A DNA stretch of 64,000 bases from Actinocatenispora rupis (GTDB lineage Bacteria; Actinomycetota; Actinomycetes; Mycobacteriales; Micromonosporaceae): NCBI RefSeq assembly GCF_016861975.1, contig NZ_BOMB01000033.1, forward strand, positions 62,001 through 126,000. The letters run 5' to 3'. Below the pieces are notes generated by a model that saw only the letters and a list, made by a program, of their open reading frames with translations, searched no databases and was not told the origin of the DNA. This document shows, in pieces, positions 35,549 to 45,104 of this stretch; the stretch's first letter is position 1; each line of letters begins with the position of its first letter. Both the position numbers and the translations under genes were made by a program.

Positions 35549-36826
35549 CTACGGAAGGGTCGACAGCGGCACCGCGAACAGCGTGCGCCCGCACGTCTGT
35601 CCGGCGCCGCTGCACGACGCCGGCGTCCACTCGGTCACCGACCACACCAGCCCCGTCGCCCAGTCGTACGTGAGGGCCTCGGGGTGCATCGCCCAGCAGG
35701 CCGGCGTCTGCGGATCCCCGCAGTACGAGGGGGTGCTGGCGGTGGTGGTCTGGTCGTAGAGCTGGCCGTGGATGGTCGCCGACGAGTGCGCCACGTACCA
35801 CTTCCCGCCGTGCGACAGGACGCCCTGCATGTTCCCGACCCCGCTCTTGTACGCCTCGGTCGCGGCGACCGCGCCCGACGAGTCCGCGGCGAGCAGGTAG
35901 TCCGAGCCCATCGGGTACCGGTAGAGGCGGCCGTGCTTGGTCTGGTCGCTGAAGTACTCGGTGGTCACGACGCTGTCCGGGGACGTGCTGCGGTCCAGCG
36001 ACATCGACGAGAAGCACGGCACGCCGGTGTCCGACGACATGTCGCACGTACCACCGGCGTACGTGTAGTAGCCGACCTGCATGAGCGCGTACTGGTAGCC
36101 GTAGGCGGCGTACCCGTCGGAGGTCTTGCCGATCGCGGCGGCGCTGCTGGTCATCTGGAGGATGTGGGTGGTGGAGAAGACCCGGATCGCGGTGGACGTG
36201 TTGCCGACCGCCGTGACGTAGATCTTGTCGCCGTACCAGGCCATCCCGCCGGCGTGCGCCTTCGCCGCCGAGAACGTCGAGCCCGTACTGTTCGGCACCG
36301 CCAGGTACGCCATCCGGAACGCCGGCGCCGACGGGTCGTCGTCGTTCACCACCATGATGCGGGCGTCGTCGTACCGGCTCTTGCCGTCGCTGCCGGTGCC
36401 GAGCGCGTCCTCGCCGTGCCAGCCGGACAGGATGATCTTGTCGGCACCCCACATGCCGTCGTCGTCGGCGTCGCCGGACGTGGTGATGCTCTGCGGCGTC
36501 CACGCCGTACTGGTGGCCCGGTCGGAGTCCCAGCACATCGCGGTCGTCGCCGTCGGGGCGACCGGCAGCGACGCCTTCTCGGTCGCCGTACAGCCGGTCA
36601 TCGCGTAGTTCGCGCTGTGCGCGACGGTGTTCATCGAGACGTTCGGCAGGGCGTTGTCGAGCGCGGTGAGCGCCGCGGCCGGGGTGGCGTGCCAGACCAG
36701 CCCCTGCTTCGTCGTGGTCGTCAACGGATCCGTGTACGCCGCGCTCGCCGGCGCGGCGTCGACCAGCAGTGCCGCCAGCAGTACTCCGGCGGCGGCGAGA
36801 ACGGTTGCGGTACGGACAGTGCGCAT
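35549..36826 (-). CDS. Secreted protein of unknown function, beta-propeller-like
   Basis: A 425-residue exported protein with a clear signal peptide (MRTVRTATVLAAAGVLLAAL, ending SASAA-like at about 30). The mature part is rich in Gly, Asp, Thr and aromatic residues. It has repeated units such as 'GGMAWYGDKIYVTAVGN', 'HGRLYRYPMGSDYLLAAD' and 'ALTYDWATGLVWSVTEW', suggesting a beta-propeller. A 'DADDDGMWGADKIILSG' stretch may bind calcium. Eight or so Cys. Not assigned to a family. I chose ATG 36826, four bases after GGAGG. TTGACA lies about 135 bases upstream. Confidence 0.65.
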   Translation of the reverse strand: MRTVRTATVLAAAGVLLAALLVDAAPASAAYTDPLTTTTKQGLVWHATPAAALTALDNALPNVSMNTVAHSANYAMTGCTATEKASLPVAPTATTAMCWDSDRATSTAWTPQSITTSGDADDDGMWGADKIILSGWHGEDALGTGSDGKSRYDDARIMVVNDDDPSAPAFRMAYLAVPNSTGSTFSAAKAHAGGMAWYGDKIYVTAVGNTSTAIRVFSTTHILQMTSSAAAIGKTSDGYAAYGYQYALMQVGYYTYAGGTCDMSSDTGVPCFSSMSLDRSTSPDSVVTTEYFSDQTKHGRLYRYPMGSDYLLAADSSGAVAATEAYKSGVGNMQGVLSHGGKWYVAHSSATIHGQLYDQTTTASTPSYCGDPQTPACWAMHPEALTYDWATGLVWSVTEWTPASCSGAGQTCGRTLFAVPLSTLP

Positions 36827-36931
36827 GCGACCTCCGTTCCGCGCCGGCGCGGGGAGCACCGGCGCACCACGGGGTCATGCCCGCCGGCAGCCCGAAGGTT
36901 TCCTCCCGGGCATGACCACCCGATCGCAACT

Positions 36932-36961
36932 AATGTGCGCGCACGGGAACTACCGTGTCAA
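36932..36961 (-). promoter_or_regulatory. Possible promoter of the secreted-protein gene
   Basis: On the minus strand TTGACA (36961-36956) is followed after 18 bases by CACATT, a weak -10. It lies in the gap between uppS and the secreted-protein gene. The -35 match is perfect but the -10 is poor. Confidence 0.3.
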
Positions 36962-36996
36962 CCAACACCACACGGCGGGAACTTCACGCAACGGCA

Positions 36997-37809
36997 TCAA
37001 CCCACGTACGGCGCCGGTTCCGGATTCGGCACCGCTCCCCCGTAGCGACGATCCCGGTCCGCGTACAGCTCGCAGGCGTGCCACAGGTGCCGGCGGTCGA
37101 AGTCCGGCCACAGCGTGTCCAGGAACACGAACTCCGCGTACGCCGACTGCCAGAGCAGGTAGTTGGAGAACCGCTGCTCCCCCGACGACCGTACGAACAG
37201 GTCCACGTCCGGGATGTCCGGCTCGTCGAGGTACCGGGCGAACAGCTTCTCGGTGACCCGGTCCGGCCGCAGCCGCCCCGCCGCCACGTCCCGCGCGATC
37301 GCCGCCGCCGCGTCCGCGATCTCCGCCCGGCCGCCGTAGTTCACGCAGAACTGCAGCGTCAGCTTGTCGTTGTCCCGGGACAGCTCCTCCGCCTGCTCCA
37401 GCTCGCTGATCACGCTGCGCCACAGCTTCGGACGGCGGCCGGCCCAGCGGATGCGTACCCCCATGGCGGACAGCTCGTCGCGACGGCGGTGGATGACGTC
37501 CCGGTTGAAGCCCATCAGCCAGCGGACCTCGTCCGGCGAACGCCGCCAGTTCTCCGTCGAGAACGCGTACGCCGACAGGTACTGCACGCCCAGCTCCAGC
37601 GCGCCCTCGATCACGTCGAACAGCGCCGCCTCGCCCGCCTCGTGCCCCTTCGTACGGGCCAGGCCGCGCTGCTTGGCCCACCGGCCGTTGCCGTCCATGA
37701 TGATCGCCACGTGCCGCGGCACCTTGTCCGCCGGGATCTCGGGCGGCCGGACACCCGACGGGTGCGGCGCCGGCGGTCGGTACTCGCGGCGGGAGCGTCG
37801 GCTCGGCAT
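36997..37809 (-). CDS. uppS: Isoprenyl (decaprenyl/undecaprenyl) diphosphate synthase
   Basis: A 270-residue cis-prenyltransferase making the lipid carrier for cell-wall synthesis. It shows the catalytic MDGNGRWA motif, '[16 protein letters not shown]', '[15 protein letters not shown]', '[11 protein letters not shown]', '[22 protein letters not shown]' (part) and 'LWPDF'. These are conserved in cis-prenyl synthases; chain length cannot be read from sequence. It lies downstream of recO on the same strand, as in other actinobacteria. Confidence 0.94.
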   Translation of the reverse strand: MPSRRSRREYRPPAPHPSGVRPPEIPADKVPRHVAIIMDGNGRWAKQRGLARTKGHEAGEAALFDVIEGALELGVQYLSAYAFSTENWRRSPDEVRWLMGFNRDVIHRRRDELSAMGVRIRWAGRRPKLWRSVISELEQAEELSRDNDKLTLQFCVNYGGRAEIADAAAAIARDVAAGRLRPDRVTEKLFARYLDEPDIPDVDLFVRSSGEQRFSNYLLWQSAYAEFVFLDTLWPDFDRRHLWHACELYADRDRRYGGAVPNPEPAPYVG

Positions 37810-37933
37810 CGGTGTCCTTTCACGGCAAGGGGTTCGGGTTCAGCGGCTCGGACCCAGGGGTCCAGCGTCAGGTGTTCGGAACCGGGTGTTCAGGGTTCGG
37901 GGCCATGGCTTGGCGGCGACGGGGCGCCGGCGC

Positions 37934-38713
37934 TCACCGTCTGTCTACCAGGGGCAGCGACCGCAGCCCGCGTTCGAGGTGCCACTGGAGCAGGGCGGCG
38001 ACCAGCCCGCTGGCCTGGCGGCGCGCCGGGCCGTCGCTCGCCCCGGCCGTCTTCCAGTCCCCCGCGGCCAGCGCGGTCAGCAGGCTCATCGTGGCGGTAC
38101 TCGGGGCGGCGGCACCCGGCGGCCGGCAGTTCACGCAGACCACGCCGCCGGCCGGCACGCTGAACGCGGTCTGCTGCGGGCCGACACCGTCCAGCAGCGA
38201 CTCCGGCACCTGGCCGCACACCGCGCATTCGGTCAGCGCCGGCGCCCAGCCGGACAGCGCCATCGCCCGCAACAGGTACGAGTCGAGGATCAGGGGCGGG
38301 GACCGGTCGTCGTCATCGCCGAGCGCGCGCACCGCACCGAGGGTCAGCAGGTACAGCCGGAGGGCGGGTTCCTGCTCCTCGGGGGTGAGCCGCTCGGCCG
38401 TCTCCACGATGGCGCTGGCCGCCGTGTAGCGCGCGTAGTCGGAGCCGATGCGCCTGCCGTACAGGGAGATGCCTTCGACCTGGCTGACGACGTGCAGGCT
38501 GCGGCCCTCGGCGATCTGCACGTCGATGTGGCCGAACGGCTCCAGCCGGGCACCGAACCGGCTCGTCGTCCGGCGGACGCCCTTGCCGACCGCCCGGACC
38601 CGGCCGTGCCGCCGGGTGAACAGGGTCACGATCCGGTCGGCCTCGCCGAGCTTCTGGCAGCGCAGCACGAGGGCGTCGTCCCGGTACAGCTTCCTCGGGT
38701 ACGCGCGGCTCAC
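37934..38713 (-). CDS. recO: DNA repair protein RecO
   Basis: A 259-residue recombination mediator that loads RecA with RecR in the RecF pathway. It has an N-terminal OB fold (LYRDDALVLRCQKLGEADRI, 'FTRRHGRVRAVGKGVRR'), a helical middle, and a zinc site made of CAVCG and CVNCR. GTG 38713 is chosen because the upstream sequence carries GAGGGAG and homologues begin at SRAYPRKLYRDD. It precedes uppS. Confidence 0.93.
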   Translation of the reverse strand: MSRAYPRKLYRDDALVLRCQKLGEADRIVTLFTRRHGRVRAVGKGVRRTTSRFGARLEPFGHIDVQIAEGRSLHVVSQVEGISLYGRRIGSDYARYTAASAIVETAERLTPEEQEPALRLYLLTLGAVRALGDDDDRSPPLILDSYLLRAMALSGWAPALTECAVCGQVPESLLDGVGPQQTAFSVPAGGVVCVNCRPPGAAAPSTATMSLLTALAAGDWKTAGASDGPARRQASGLVAALLQWHLERGLRSLPLVDRR

Positions 38714-38789
38714 GGCGCCATTCTCCCTCGCCCCTGTGACGCCCGTGCCGGGGCGGTGCGCCCCCACCCGCGGCGGGCACAATGGGCGC

Positions 38790-40526
38790 GTGGCGGAGAC
38801 GGGGCAGGGGCAGACACCGGGCGAGCCGGTCATTCCGGGCTACTCCCAGATCGAGCTGATCAGCCGCGGCTCCACCGCGCGGGTGTACCGGGCGGTGCAG
38901 GAGCGGCTCAACCGCGCCGTCGCCATCAAGGTCCTGCGGGTCGACGACGTGATGACGACCGCCGACCAGGTCCGTACCGAGCTGGCCACCACCGTCGCGC
39001 TGTCCGCCCAGCCGCACATCGTCAGCATCATCGACACCGGCACCACCGACACCGGCAAGCCGTACATCGTGATGGAGTACTGCGAGGGCGGCTCGTACGG
39101 GCACATTCTGGCGAAGAGCGGACCGCTGCCCGTCCAGGAGGCCGTCGACGTCGGGGTGAAGGTCGCCGAGGCGCTCCAGGCGGCGCACGAGGTCGGCATC
39201 ATCCACCGGGACGTCAAGCCGCACAACATCCTGCGCTCCAAGTACGGGCCGGCGCTGACCGACTTCGGCATCGCCCGCGCCGCCGCCGACCTGACCGGCA
39301 CCATCACCCTGCACAAGCTGACCCCGCAGCACGCCTCCCCCGAGTCGCTGCGCCGCGAGCCGCAGGGCCCCGCCTCCGACGTGTACAGCCTCGCCTCGAC
39401 GCTGTGGAACCTGCTCGCCGGCTACCCGCCGTTCGCCGACCCGGGCGACAACTCGCCCGACCCGTTCGAGTACCGGGACCGGGCGCTGCGCAACCCGCTG
39501 CCGCCGCTGCCGCGCCCGGACGTACCGGCGTGGTTGCAGGACGAGCTGGTCCGCGGCATGGCGAAGGCCCCGGGGGAACGGCACGCGAGCGCCGGCGAGT
39601 TCGCCGCGTCGCTGCGGCGCGGCTGGCTGCGGAGTACCGGGGAGTTGTGGACGCCGCCGCCCGGCCAGTCCACCGCGCCGCCGACCCCGCCCCCGCCGGC
39701 GCCCGCCGCACCCGAGACGTTCCCGGCCTCGCCGTTCGGCAACCCACCACCACCCTCCGGTACTCCCGCGTTCGGTGCCCCGCCGCCCGCCCCGTCGTAC
39801 GGGCCGCCCGGTGGACCGGCCGGGCTGGGAGCGCCGGTGTCCGGCGCGCCGGCGTTCGGCCCGCCGGCCGGGCCGCCACCCGTCGCGACGCCCGGCGGTT
39901 ACGGCCCCGGCGGTTACGGCCCCGGCGGTACCGTGCCGGGCAGCCCAGGCCCCGGTACCGTGCCCGGCGGTTACGCCACGTTCGGCGCGGACGGCGGACC
40001 CGGCCACGGCGGCCAAGTCGGGTACGGCACCGACGTCGCGGCACCACCGGCGGACGGCGAACCGCGCCGCCGGATGACGCCGTGGCCGTTCGTCGCCGCC
40101 GCCGTCGCCGGCGTCCTGATCGGGGTGGTGGTCCTCGTCGCGCTCCGGTTCTCCGGCCACGACAGGACTCCCGCCGCCAAACCCACGCCCACCGCCACCA
40201 CCGGACCGCGCGCCAGCGAGGACCCGACGATCCGGCCCACCGGCGTCAAGCTGGCGGACCACGGCACCTGGGTACAGCTGAGCTGGACCGACCACACCAA
40301 CGGCAAGGCGCTCTACTTCGTGACCGGCTCGGTCGCCGGCGGTACGCCCTCGAAACTGTCCCAGCCCGCCCGCGACACCACCCGCCGCATCGACGCGCTG
40401 CGCGCGGACTCCGAGTACTGCTTCTACGTCGTCGGCATGATGACCATCGACCGGATCAGCCCGTCCGACCGGGTGTGCACGCACCGCAACGGCGCCACCC
40501 CGTCCGCCACCGGCCACCACACCTGA
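38790..40526 (+). CDS. Membrane receptor Ser/Thr protein kinase
   Basis: A 578-residue PknB-type kinase. The kinase domain has Gly loop SRGSTARVYRA, Lys in VAIKVL, HRDVKPHN (about 139) and DFGIARA (about 158). The activation segment reads 'HKLTPQHASPESL' instead of the usual GTPxYMAPE, so regulation may differ. A long Pro/Gly/Ala linker (290-425) leads to one membrane helix (about 431-455) and a small extracellular domain resembling fibronectin III (LSWTDHTNGKALYFV, then ALRADSEYCFYVVG). It runs divergently from recO and converges on the transglutaminase-like operon. GTG 38790 has only a weak ribosome-binding site. Confidence 0.9.
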   Translation: MAETGQGQTPGEPVIPGYSQIELISRGSTARVYRAVQERLNRAVAIKVLRVDDVMTTADQVRTELATTVALSAQPHIVSIIDTGTTDTGKPYIVMEYCEGGSYGHILAKSGPLPVQEAVDVGVKVAEALQAAHEVGIIHRDVKPHNILRSKYGPALTDFGIARAAADLTGTITLHKLTPQHASPESLRREPQGPASDVYSLASTLWNLLAGYPPFADPGDNSPDPFEYRDRALRNPLPPLPRPDVPAWLQDELVRGMAKAPGERHASAGEFAASLRRGWLRSTGELWTPPPGQSTAPPTPPPPAPAAPETFPASPFGNPPPPSGTPAFGAPPPAPSYGPPGGPAGLGAPVSGAPAFGPPAGPPPVATPGGYGPGGYGPGGTVPGSPGPGTVPGGYATFGADGGPGHGGQVGYGTDVAAPPADGEPRRRMTPWPFVAAAVAGVLIGVVVLVALRFSGHDRTPAAKPTPTATTGPRASEDPTIRPTGVKLADHGTWVQLSWTDHTNGKALYFVTGSVAGGTPSKLSQPARDTTRRIDALRADSEYCFYVVGMMTIDRISPSDRVCTHRNGATPSATGHHT

Positions 40527-40623
40527 CCGGGTACCCGCCGCGCGTCGTGTCCCCGGCCGGCACATCCCGTCCCGAGCACCGGGTCCTGTCGCGGTACGGC
40601 CGGCGGTGGCGGGAACCCGCGGG

Positions 40624-42909
40624 TCAGCGCCAGAAGAGCGGGCGAGGGTCCAGGTGCCACCACAGCCGCTTGAGTACGCCGAGGCGGGAGCGCAGCGCGC
40701 GGGTGTAGTCCCGGGCCAGCGCACCGGACCCGGCGGCCTGCTCCGGCGGTACGGCGGGGCGCGGTGCCGACGGCGCGAAGCCGATCGCGTTGACGGCGTG
40801 CGCGAGGGGCGTCAGGTCGGGCAGCGGTGGACCGGGCCGGTCCGGTACGCCGGTGGTGGCGAGCGCGGCGACCTCGACCGCGGACCGGGTGTCGTCCGGT
40901 CGTACGCCGGCGAGCCGGAGCGTGTCGCGGACCTCGGCCCAGGCACCGAGGATCCGGTCGGCGGGCGCACCGGTGGCCAGCCGCCGGGTGGTACGTCGTC
41001 GGCGCAGCAGCAGGACCGCGGCGACGGCGAGCACCAGCAGCAGGGCCGCGGCCGAACCGCCGAGTACCGCGGGATCGGGGCCGGATCCGGTGGTGGGTGC
41101 GGCGGCGTGGCCGGACGAGCTGTGCGGCGTGGGCGCCTTCGCGGTGGGGGTGGGGGCGGCGTCGTCGAGCTGCTGGCTCTTCTGCTTCTGCTGGCTCTTG
41201 GCCTGCGGGGTGTCCTCGTCCGGCGGCGTGCTGCCCTTCCCGGCCGCGGGCGTCGGGTCGAACGCGACCCAGCCGTGCCCGGCGAGCTTCACCTCCGGCC
41301 ACGCGAACGCGTCCCCGGACGTCACCCGGTACGTGCCGGCACCGGTGCGCTGCCCCGCGTGGAAGCCGACCACGACCCGGGTCGGCAGCCCCACGATCCG
41401 CGCCATCAGCGCGAACGACGTCGCGAACTGTTCGGACGTGCCCCGGGCGCCGCCCGCCGCCGGCTTCGTCAGCAGGAAGTGCCGGAGCGTCACGTACCCG
41501 TTGCCGCTGGGCGCCTTCGACCAGAACTGGTACTTGGTGCGCAGCAACTGTTCCAGCAGCAACGCCTTCCGGTACGGCGAGCCGGTGCCGGCCGTGCGTT
41601 GGGCGAGCGTGACGATCCCGTCGGGCACCCCGGCCGGCACCGTCAGGTACCGCTGGGAGGTGCCGGCGGGCACGGTCGCCGCCGACAGCGCGCCCGGATC
41701 CTGTTGCGGCACAAGCGAAACCGTCTGGTACGACAGCCCGGTGGACAGCCCGTCGGGGGTGAGTACGGTGCCGGAACCGGAGTCGTAGCCGACGCGGACG
41801 CCGTGCACCTCGCGGACCGCGGCGACCGCGGGCAACCAGCCGCCGCGCAGCCCGGCCACGGTGACCCGCTGCCGGACCGTCGTCCGCTGGTCGCTGGTCG
41901 TCGGTGGCTCCGGCAGTACCGAACCCGCCGCCCGGTACGTGCGGTCCGGCTGCCACGTGATCCCGTCGTACTCCGACAGCGTCGCCCACTGGATCCGCTC
42001 CGGCCGGTCGGTCCGGACCGACAGCAGGTCCTGCTTCGGGTCCAGCGCCCACGCCGCCAGCATGCCGAGCGGGTTGAGCTGGTCGAGCTGCTTCTGCGGC
42101 GGCACCACGTAACTGCGCGGGTCGACCGGCTGGCGGTGCACCAGCCCGGCCAGCGCCGGGCCCGCGGTCACCGCCGCACCGGCGAGTACGGCGAGGACGA
42201 CGACGGCGGCGGCCAGCCGGCGCAGGCTACCGAGATCGCGCCGTACGGCCGGGGTCGCGGCCGGCACCGACCACGGCCGGCTCGCCGCGGCCAGCAGCAA
42301 CGCCAGCGCCAGCACGAACACCGCGAGCAGCACGTACGACGGGGATCCGTTGGGGCCGACCAGAACCAGCGCGCCGATCAGGAGCAGCACCGGCGGTACG
42401 GCGGACGCCGCGGCACGCCGCCGGGCCGGCGCACCGTCGGCGCGCAGCGGGCCGAGCAGTACGGTGCCGATCGCGCCGGCCAGCCACGTCGCCGCGATCG
42501 GCAGCAGTACGGTGTCCGGCGCCGGCTGCACCGGGATCGCACTGGTCAGGATGCGGGCGCCGGAGTTGCGGACCGCGTCGAACAGCACCGTGCCGAGCCC
42601 GCCGGCCGCCGGGTCGCGCAGCGCCGCGGTCGCCCCGACCAGGCAGGCGACCAGCCCGACCAGCGAACCGAGTACGGCCAGCACGGCCGGGGCCCGCACC
42701 AGCCGCAGCAGTACGGTCAGCGCCACCGCACCGACGGCCGCGCCGGTCAGGAGTACCGGGAGCTGGGTGCCCGAGTAGATCGGGGTCACGGACAGGCCGG
42801 CGACCAGCGTCGCCGCCGCCACGGCCAGCAGCGCGCAGCCCACCGGTACCGGCCGCATCCGCCAGCCGCGCGCCGCGGTCACCGGCTCGGCGCGGGTCAC
42901 GGTCACCAT
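40624..42909 (-). CDS. TgpA-like transglutaminase-fold membrane protein with altered catalytic residues
   Basis: A 761-residue protein. Residues 1-270 hold seven or eight membrane helices (DUF3488/TgpA-N type). An extracytoplasmic transglutaminase-like domain follows, then a disordered Lys/Gln/Pro-rich linker, another helix ('AALLLVLAVAAVLLL') and a cytoplasmic tail (DUF4129-like). In the core, the Cys of G-x-C-E-x-F-A is Ser492 (GTSEQFA), and the His of DAHAW is Phe535 (DAFAW); Asp551 of FDPTP is kept. Cysteine-protease-like chemistry therefore looks unlikely. Overlaps the DUF58 gene. Last gene of the FN3-MoxR-DUF58 operon. Confidence 0.9.
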   Translation of the reverse strand: MVTVTRAEPVTAARGWRMRPVPVGCALLAVAAATLVAGLSVTPIYSGTQLPVLLTGAAVGAVALTVLLRLVRAPAVLAVLGSLVGLVACLVGATAALRDPAAGGLGTVLFDAVRNSGARILTSAIPVQPAPDTVLLPIAATWLAGAIGTVLLGPLRADGAPARRRAAASAVPPVLLLIGALVLVGPNGSPSYVLLAVFVLALALLLAAASRPWSVPAATPAVRRDLGSLRRLAAAVVVLAVLAGAAVTAGPALAGLVHRQPVDPRSYVVPPQKQLDQLNPLGMLAAWALDPKQDLLSVRTDRPERIQWATLSEYDGITWQPDRTYRAAGSVLPEPPTTSDQRTTVRQRVTVAGLRGGWLPAVAAVREVHGVRVGYDSGSGTVLTPDGLSTGLSYQTVSLVPQQDPGALSAATVPAGTSQRYLTVPAGVPDGIVTLAQRTAGTGSPYRKALLLEQLLRTKYQFWSKAPSGNGYVTLRHFLLTKPAAGGARGTSEQFATSFALMARIVGLPTRVVVGFHAGQRTGAGTYRVTSGDAFAWPEVKLAGHGWVAFDPTPAAGKGSTPPDEDTPQAKSQQKQKSQQLDDAAPTPTAKAPTPHSSSGHAAAPTTGSGPDPAVLGGSAAALLLVLAVAAVLLLRRRRTTRRLATGAPADRILGAWAEVRDTLRLAGVRPDDTRSAVEVAALATTGVPDRPGPPLPDLTPLAHAVNAIGFAPSAPRPAVPPEQAAGSGALARDYTRALRSRLGVLKRLWWHLDPRPLFWR

Positions 42910-44069
42910 GTCGACACCCCGTCCCAGCGGCCCGCGAACTCCTCCGCCGTCCGCGCCGTCAACGTGATCACGCCGGGCAGCGACCGGCCGGACGGCCCGT
43001 CGGCGCCGGTGCCGGTGCCGCCGAGCACGCCCACCACGACCGTCGGGTACACGTCGCGCAGCAGGCCCACCGAGTCCAGGTCGGCGACCGCGTCGGCGCC
43101 GGTCAGCAGGACGAGCGTGTCGCCCCGGTGCCGCTGCCGCAACGTCCGCACCGCGCGCGGCAGCGAGGCGTCCGCGCTGGTCGTCAACTCCGCCAACAGA
43201 TCCAGGTACGGCCGGGCCCGGCCCGGTCCGTCCCCGCCGCTGCCGCCCGCGACGCTGCGGCCACTGGCCAGGTGCAGCTCCGCGGTCAGCTCCGCGCGCA
43301 GCGCGGCCAGCAGTACGGAGGCGGCGGCCTCGGCGGTCTCCTCGAACGACGCGGCGGTGTGCGCCGAGGCCCGGTCGTCGACCAGCACCACGATGCGCGG
43401 CAGGCTGGTGTCCACGTGCTCGCGCACCATCAGCTCACCCACCCGCGCCGACGTACGCCAGTGCACGTGCCGCAGGTCGTCGCCCGGCACGTACTCCCGG
43501 AGCGCGTGGAACGTGATGCTGCCGTACTGCACGGCGTCGACCACGCCGTCGAGGCTGCGGGCCGCGCCGACCGGCACCCGGCTCAGCCGGTGCGACCGCG
43601 GGTGCACCCACAGCCGCGTGGTCCCGCCGTACCGCCGGGTCGCGGCGACGAGACCGAGCGGATCCTGCCGCGACACCTCCAGCGGCCCCACGTCCAGCAC
43701 CCCGCGCCGCTCCGTCGGCAGCACGTACCCGGTGGTGGTGTGCGCACCGGCGCGCAGCCGTACGGTCGGGACCGGGACCGTGCCGCCCGTCGACAGGTAC
43801 TCCACCGCGGACAGCGTCTGCGCCCGCCACCGCGCCGTCGACCGCAGATCCACCGTGGCGCGGCAGTCGTCGCCGCGGGTCACCCGGTCCGGGTCGACAC
43901 CCCGGCGCACCACCAGCCGCGGCGGCCAGCCCGCCCACAGCAGAGCCACCAGCAGCGCCAGTACGGCGACGGCGCCGAGCGCCACCAGCTCCCGGTAGCC
44001 GGCGACGAGGCCGGCGACCAGCAGCACGACGCCGGCCGTACCGACCGCGATGCCGCGACGGGTCGGCAT
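42903..44069 (-). CDS. DUF58 domain membrane protein
   Basis: A 388-residue protein with two N-terminal helices (VGTAGVVLLVAGLVAGY and LVALGAVAVLALLVALLW). A beta-rich segment follows, then the DUF58 signature region 'FHALREYVPGDDLRHVHWRTSAR' (part quoted). A VWA-like domain has 'IVVLVDDRAS' and 'DTLVLLTGADAVADL'. DUF58 proteins accompany MoxR ATPases and are thought to help mature or assemble metal-binding or envelope proteins. It overlaps the transglutaminase-like gene by seven bases and starts two bases after the MoxR stop. Confidence 0.9.
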   Translation of the reverse strand: MPTRRGIAVGTAGVVLLVAGLVAGYRELVALGAVAVLALLVALLWAGWPPRLVVRRGVDPDRVTRGDDCRATVDLRSTARWRAQTLSAVEYLSTGGTVPVPTVRLRAGAHTTTGYVLPTERRGVLDVGPLEVSRQDPLGLVAATRRYGGTTRLWVHPRSHRLSRVPVGAARSLDGVVDAVQYGSITFHALREYVPGDDLRHVHWRTSARVGELMVREHVDTSLPRIVVLVDDRASAHTAASFEETAEAAASVLLAALRAELTAELHLASGRSVAGGSGGDGPGRARPYLDLLAELTTSADASLPRAVRTLRQRHRGDTLVLLTGADAVADLDSVGLLRDVYPTVVVGVLGGTGTGADGPSGRSLPGVITLTARTAEEFAGRWDGVSTW

Positions 44070-44071
44070 GC

Positions 44072-45082
44072 TCAGCGGTGCCCGAGCGCCGGCGCCGCCG
44101 CACCCGGCTGCGGCACCGGCACCTCGGCCAGGACCTGCCCGATCACCTCGTCCGGCGTACGCCCGCGCAGCTGCGCGTCCGGCGTCAGCACCAGCCGGTG
44201 CCCGATGACCGCGACGGCCAGCGCCTTGAAGTCCTCCGGCAGCACGTAACCCCGGGACTCGGCCAACGCGTACGCCTGGGCGGCCCGGGTCAGCGCGATC
44301 GCGCCACGCGGCGACAACCCGAGCCGTACGTCCGGGTGCGCGCGGGTGGCGTTCGCGATCTGCACCGCGTACCGGTAGAGGGCGTCGTGCAGGTAGACCC
44401 GGTGGGTGAGCGCCGCCAGCCGGGCCACCGTGCCCGTGTCGGTGACCGCCGGCAGGTCCTCCGGTGAACGCCGGACCGCGCCGCCGCGCAGTACCTCGAT
44501 CTCGGTGCGCTCGTCCGGGTAGCCCACCGACAGCTTCATCAGGAACCGGTCGAGCTGCGCCTCCGGCAGCCGGTACGTGCCGTCCATCTCGACCGGGTTC
44601 TGCGTGGCCACCACCTGGAACGGGCCCGGCACCGGATGCCGCACGCCGTCGACCGTGACGTACCGCTCCTCCATGACCTCCAGCAGCGCGGACTGCGTCT
44701 TCGGCGAGGCCCGGTTGATCTCGTCGGCGATCACGATGTTCGCGAACACCGGACCCGGATGGAACTCGAACTCCTTGGTGGACTGGTTGAAGATCGTCAC
44801 GCCGGTGACGTCGGAGGGCAGCAGGTCCGGCGTGAACTGCACCCGGCGCCACTCCCCGCGCAGGCTCGCCGCCATCGCCCGCGCCAGCGTCGTCTTGCCG
44901 GTACCGGGCACGTCCTCGACGAGCACGTGCCCGCCGGAGAACAGCGCCGTCAGCGCGAGCCGCACCACCTCCGGCTTGCCGAGTACGACCTGCTCGACGT
45001 TCTGCTGGAGGCGCTGGAACGCCGCCACGAACCCGGCGACCTCGCTCTGGTCCGGCGGGCCCCCCTGTTGCGGGAAACTCAA
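44072..45082 (-). CDS. MoxR-family AAA+ ATPase
   Basis: A 336-residue AAA+ ATPase. It has Walker A EDVPGTGKTTLARA, 'RVQFTPDLLPSDVTG', Walker B 'NIVIADEINRASPKTQSALL' (part), sensor 1 'VVATQNPVEMDGTYRLPEAQLDRF' (part), and the C-terminal lid. MoxR ATPases act as chaperones with VWA/DUF58 partners. It is followed two bases later by DUF58 and preceded 22 bases earlier by the FN3 protein gene. Confidence 0.93.
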   Translation of the reverse strand: MSFPQQGGPPDQSEVAGFVAAFQRLQQNVEQVVLGKPEVVRLALTALFSGGHVLVEDVPGTGKTTLARAMAASLRGEWRRVQFTPDLLPSDVTGVTIFNQSTKEFEFHPGPVFANIVIADEINRASPKTQSALLEVMEERYVTVDGVRHPVPGPFQVVATQNPVEMDGTYRLPEAQLDRFLMKLSVGYPDERTEIEVLRGGAVRRSPEDLPAVTDTGTVARLAALTHRVYLHDALYRYAVQIANATRAHPDVRLGLSPRGAIALTRAAQAYALAESRGYVLPEDFKALAVAVIGHRLVLTPDAQLRGRTPDEVIGQVLAEVPVPQPGAAAPALGHR

Positions 45083-45104
45083 CTCACGCTCTCCTGATCG
45101 TCTG

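Noticed and set aside
37364-40708. Very long plus-strand frame across uppS, recO and the kinase
   Set aside because: It crosses three well-supported genes in other frames; the translation is low-complexity with no motif.
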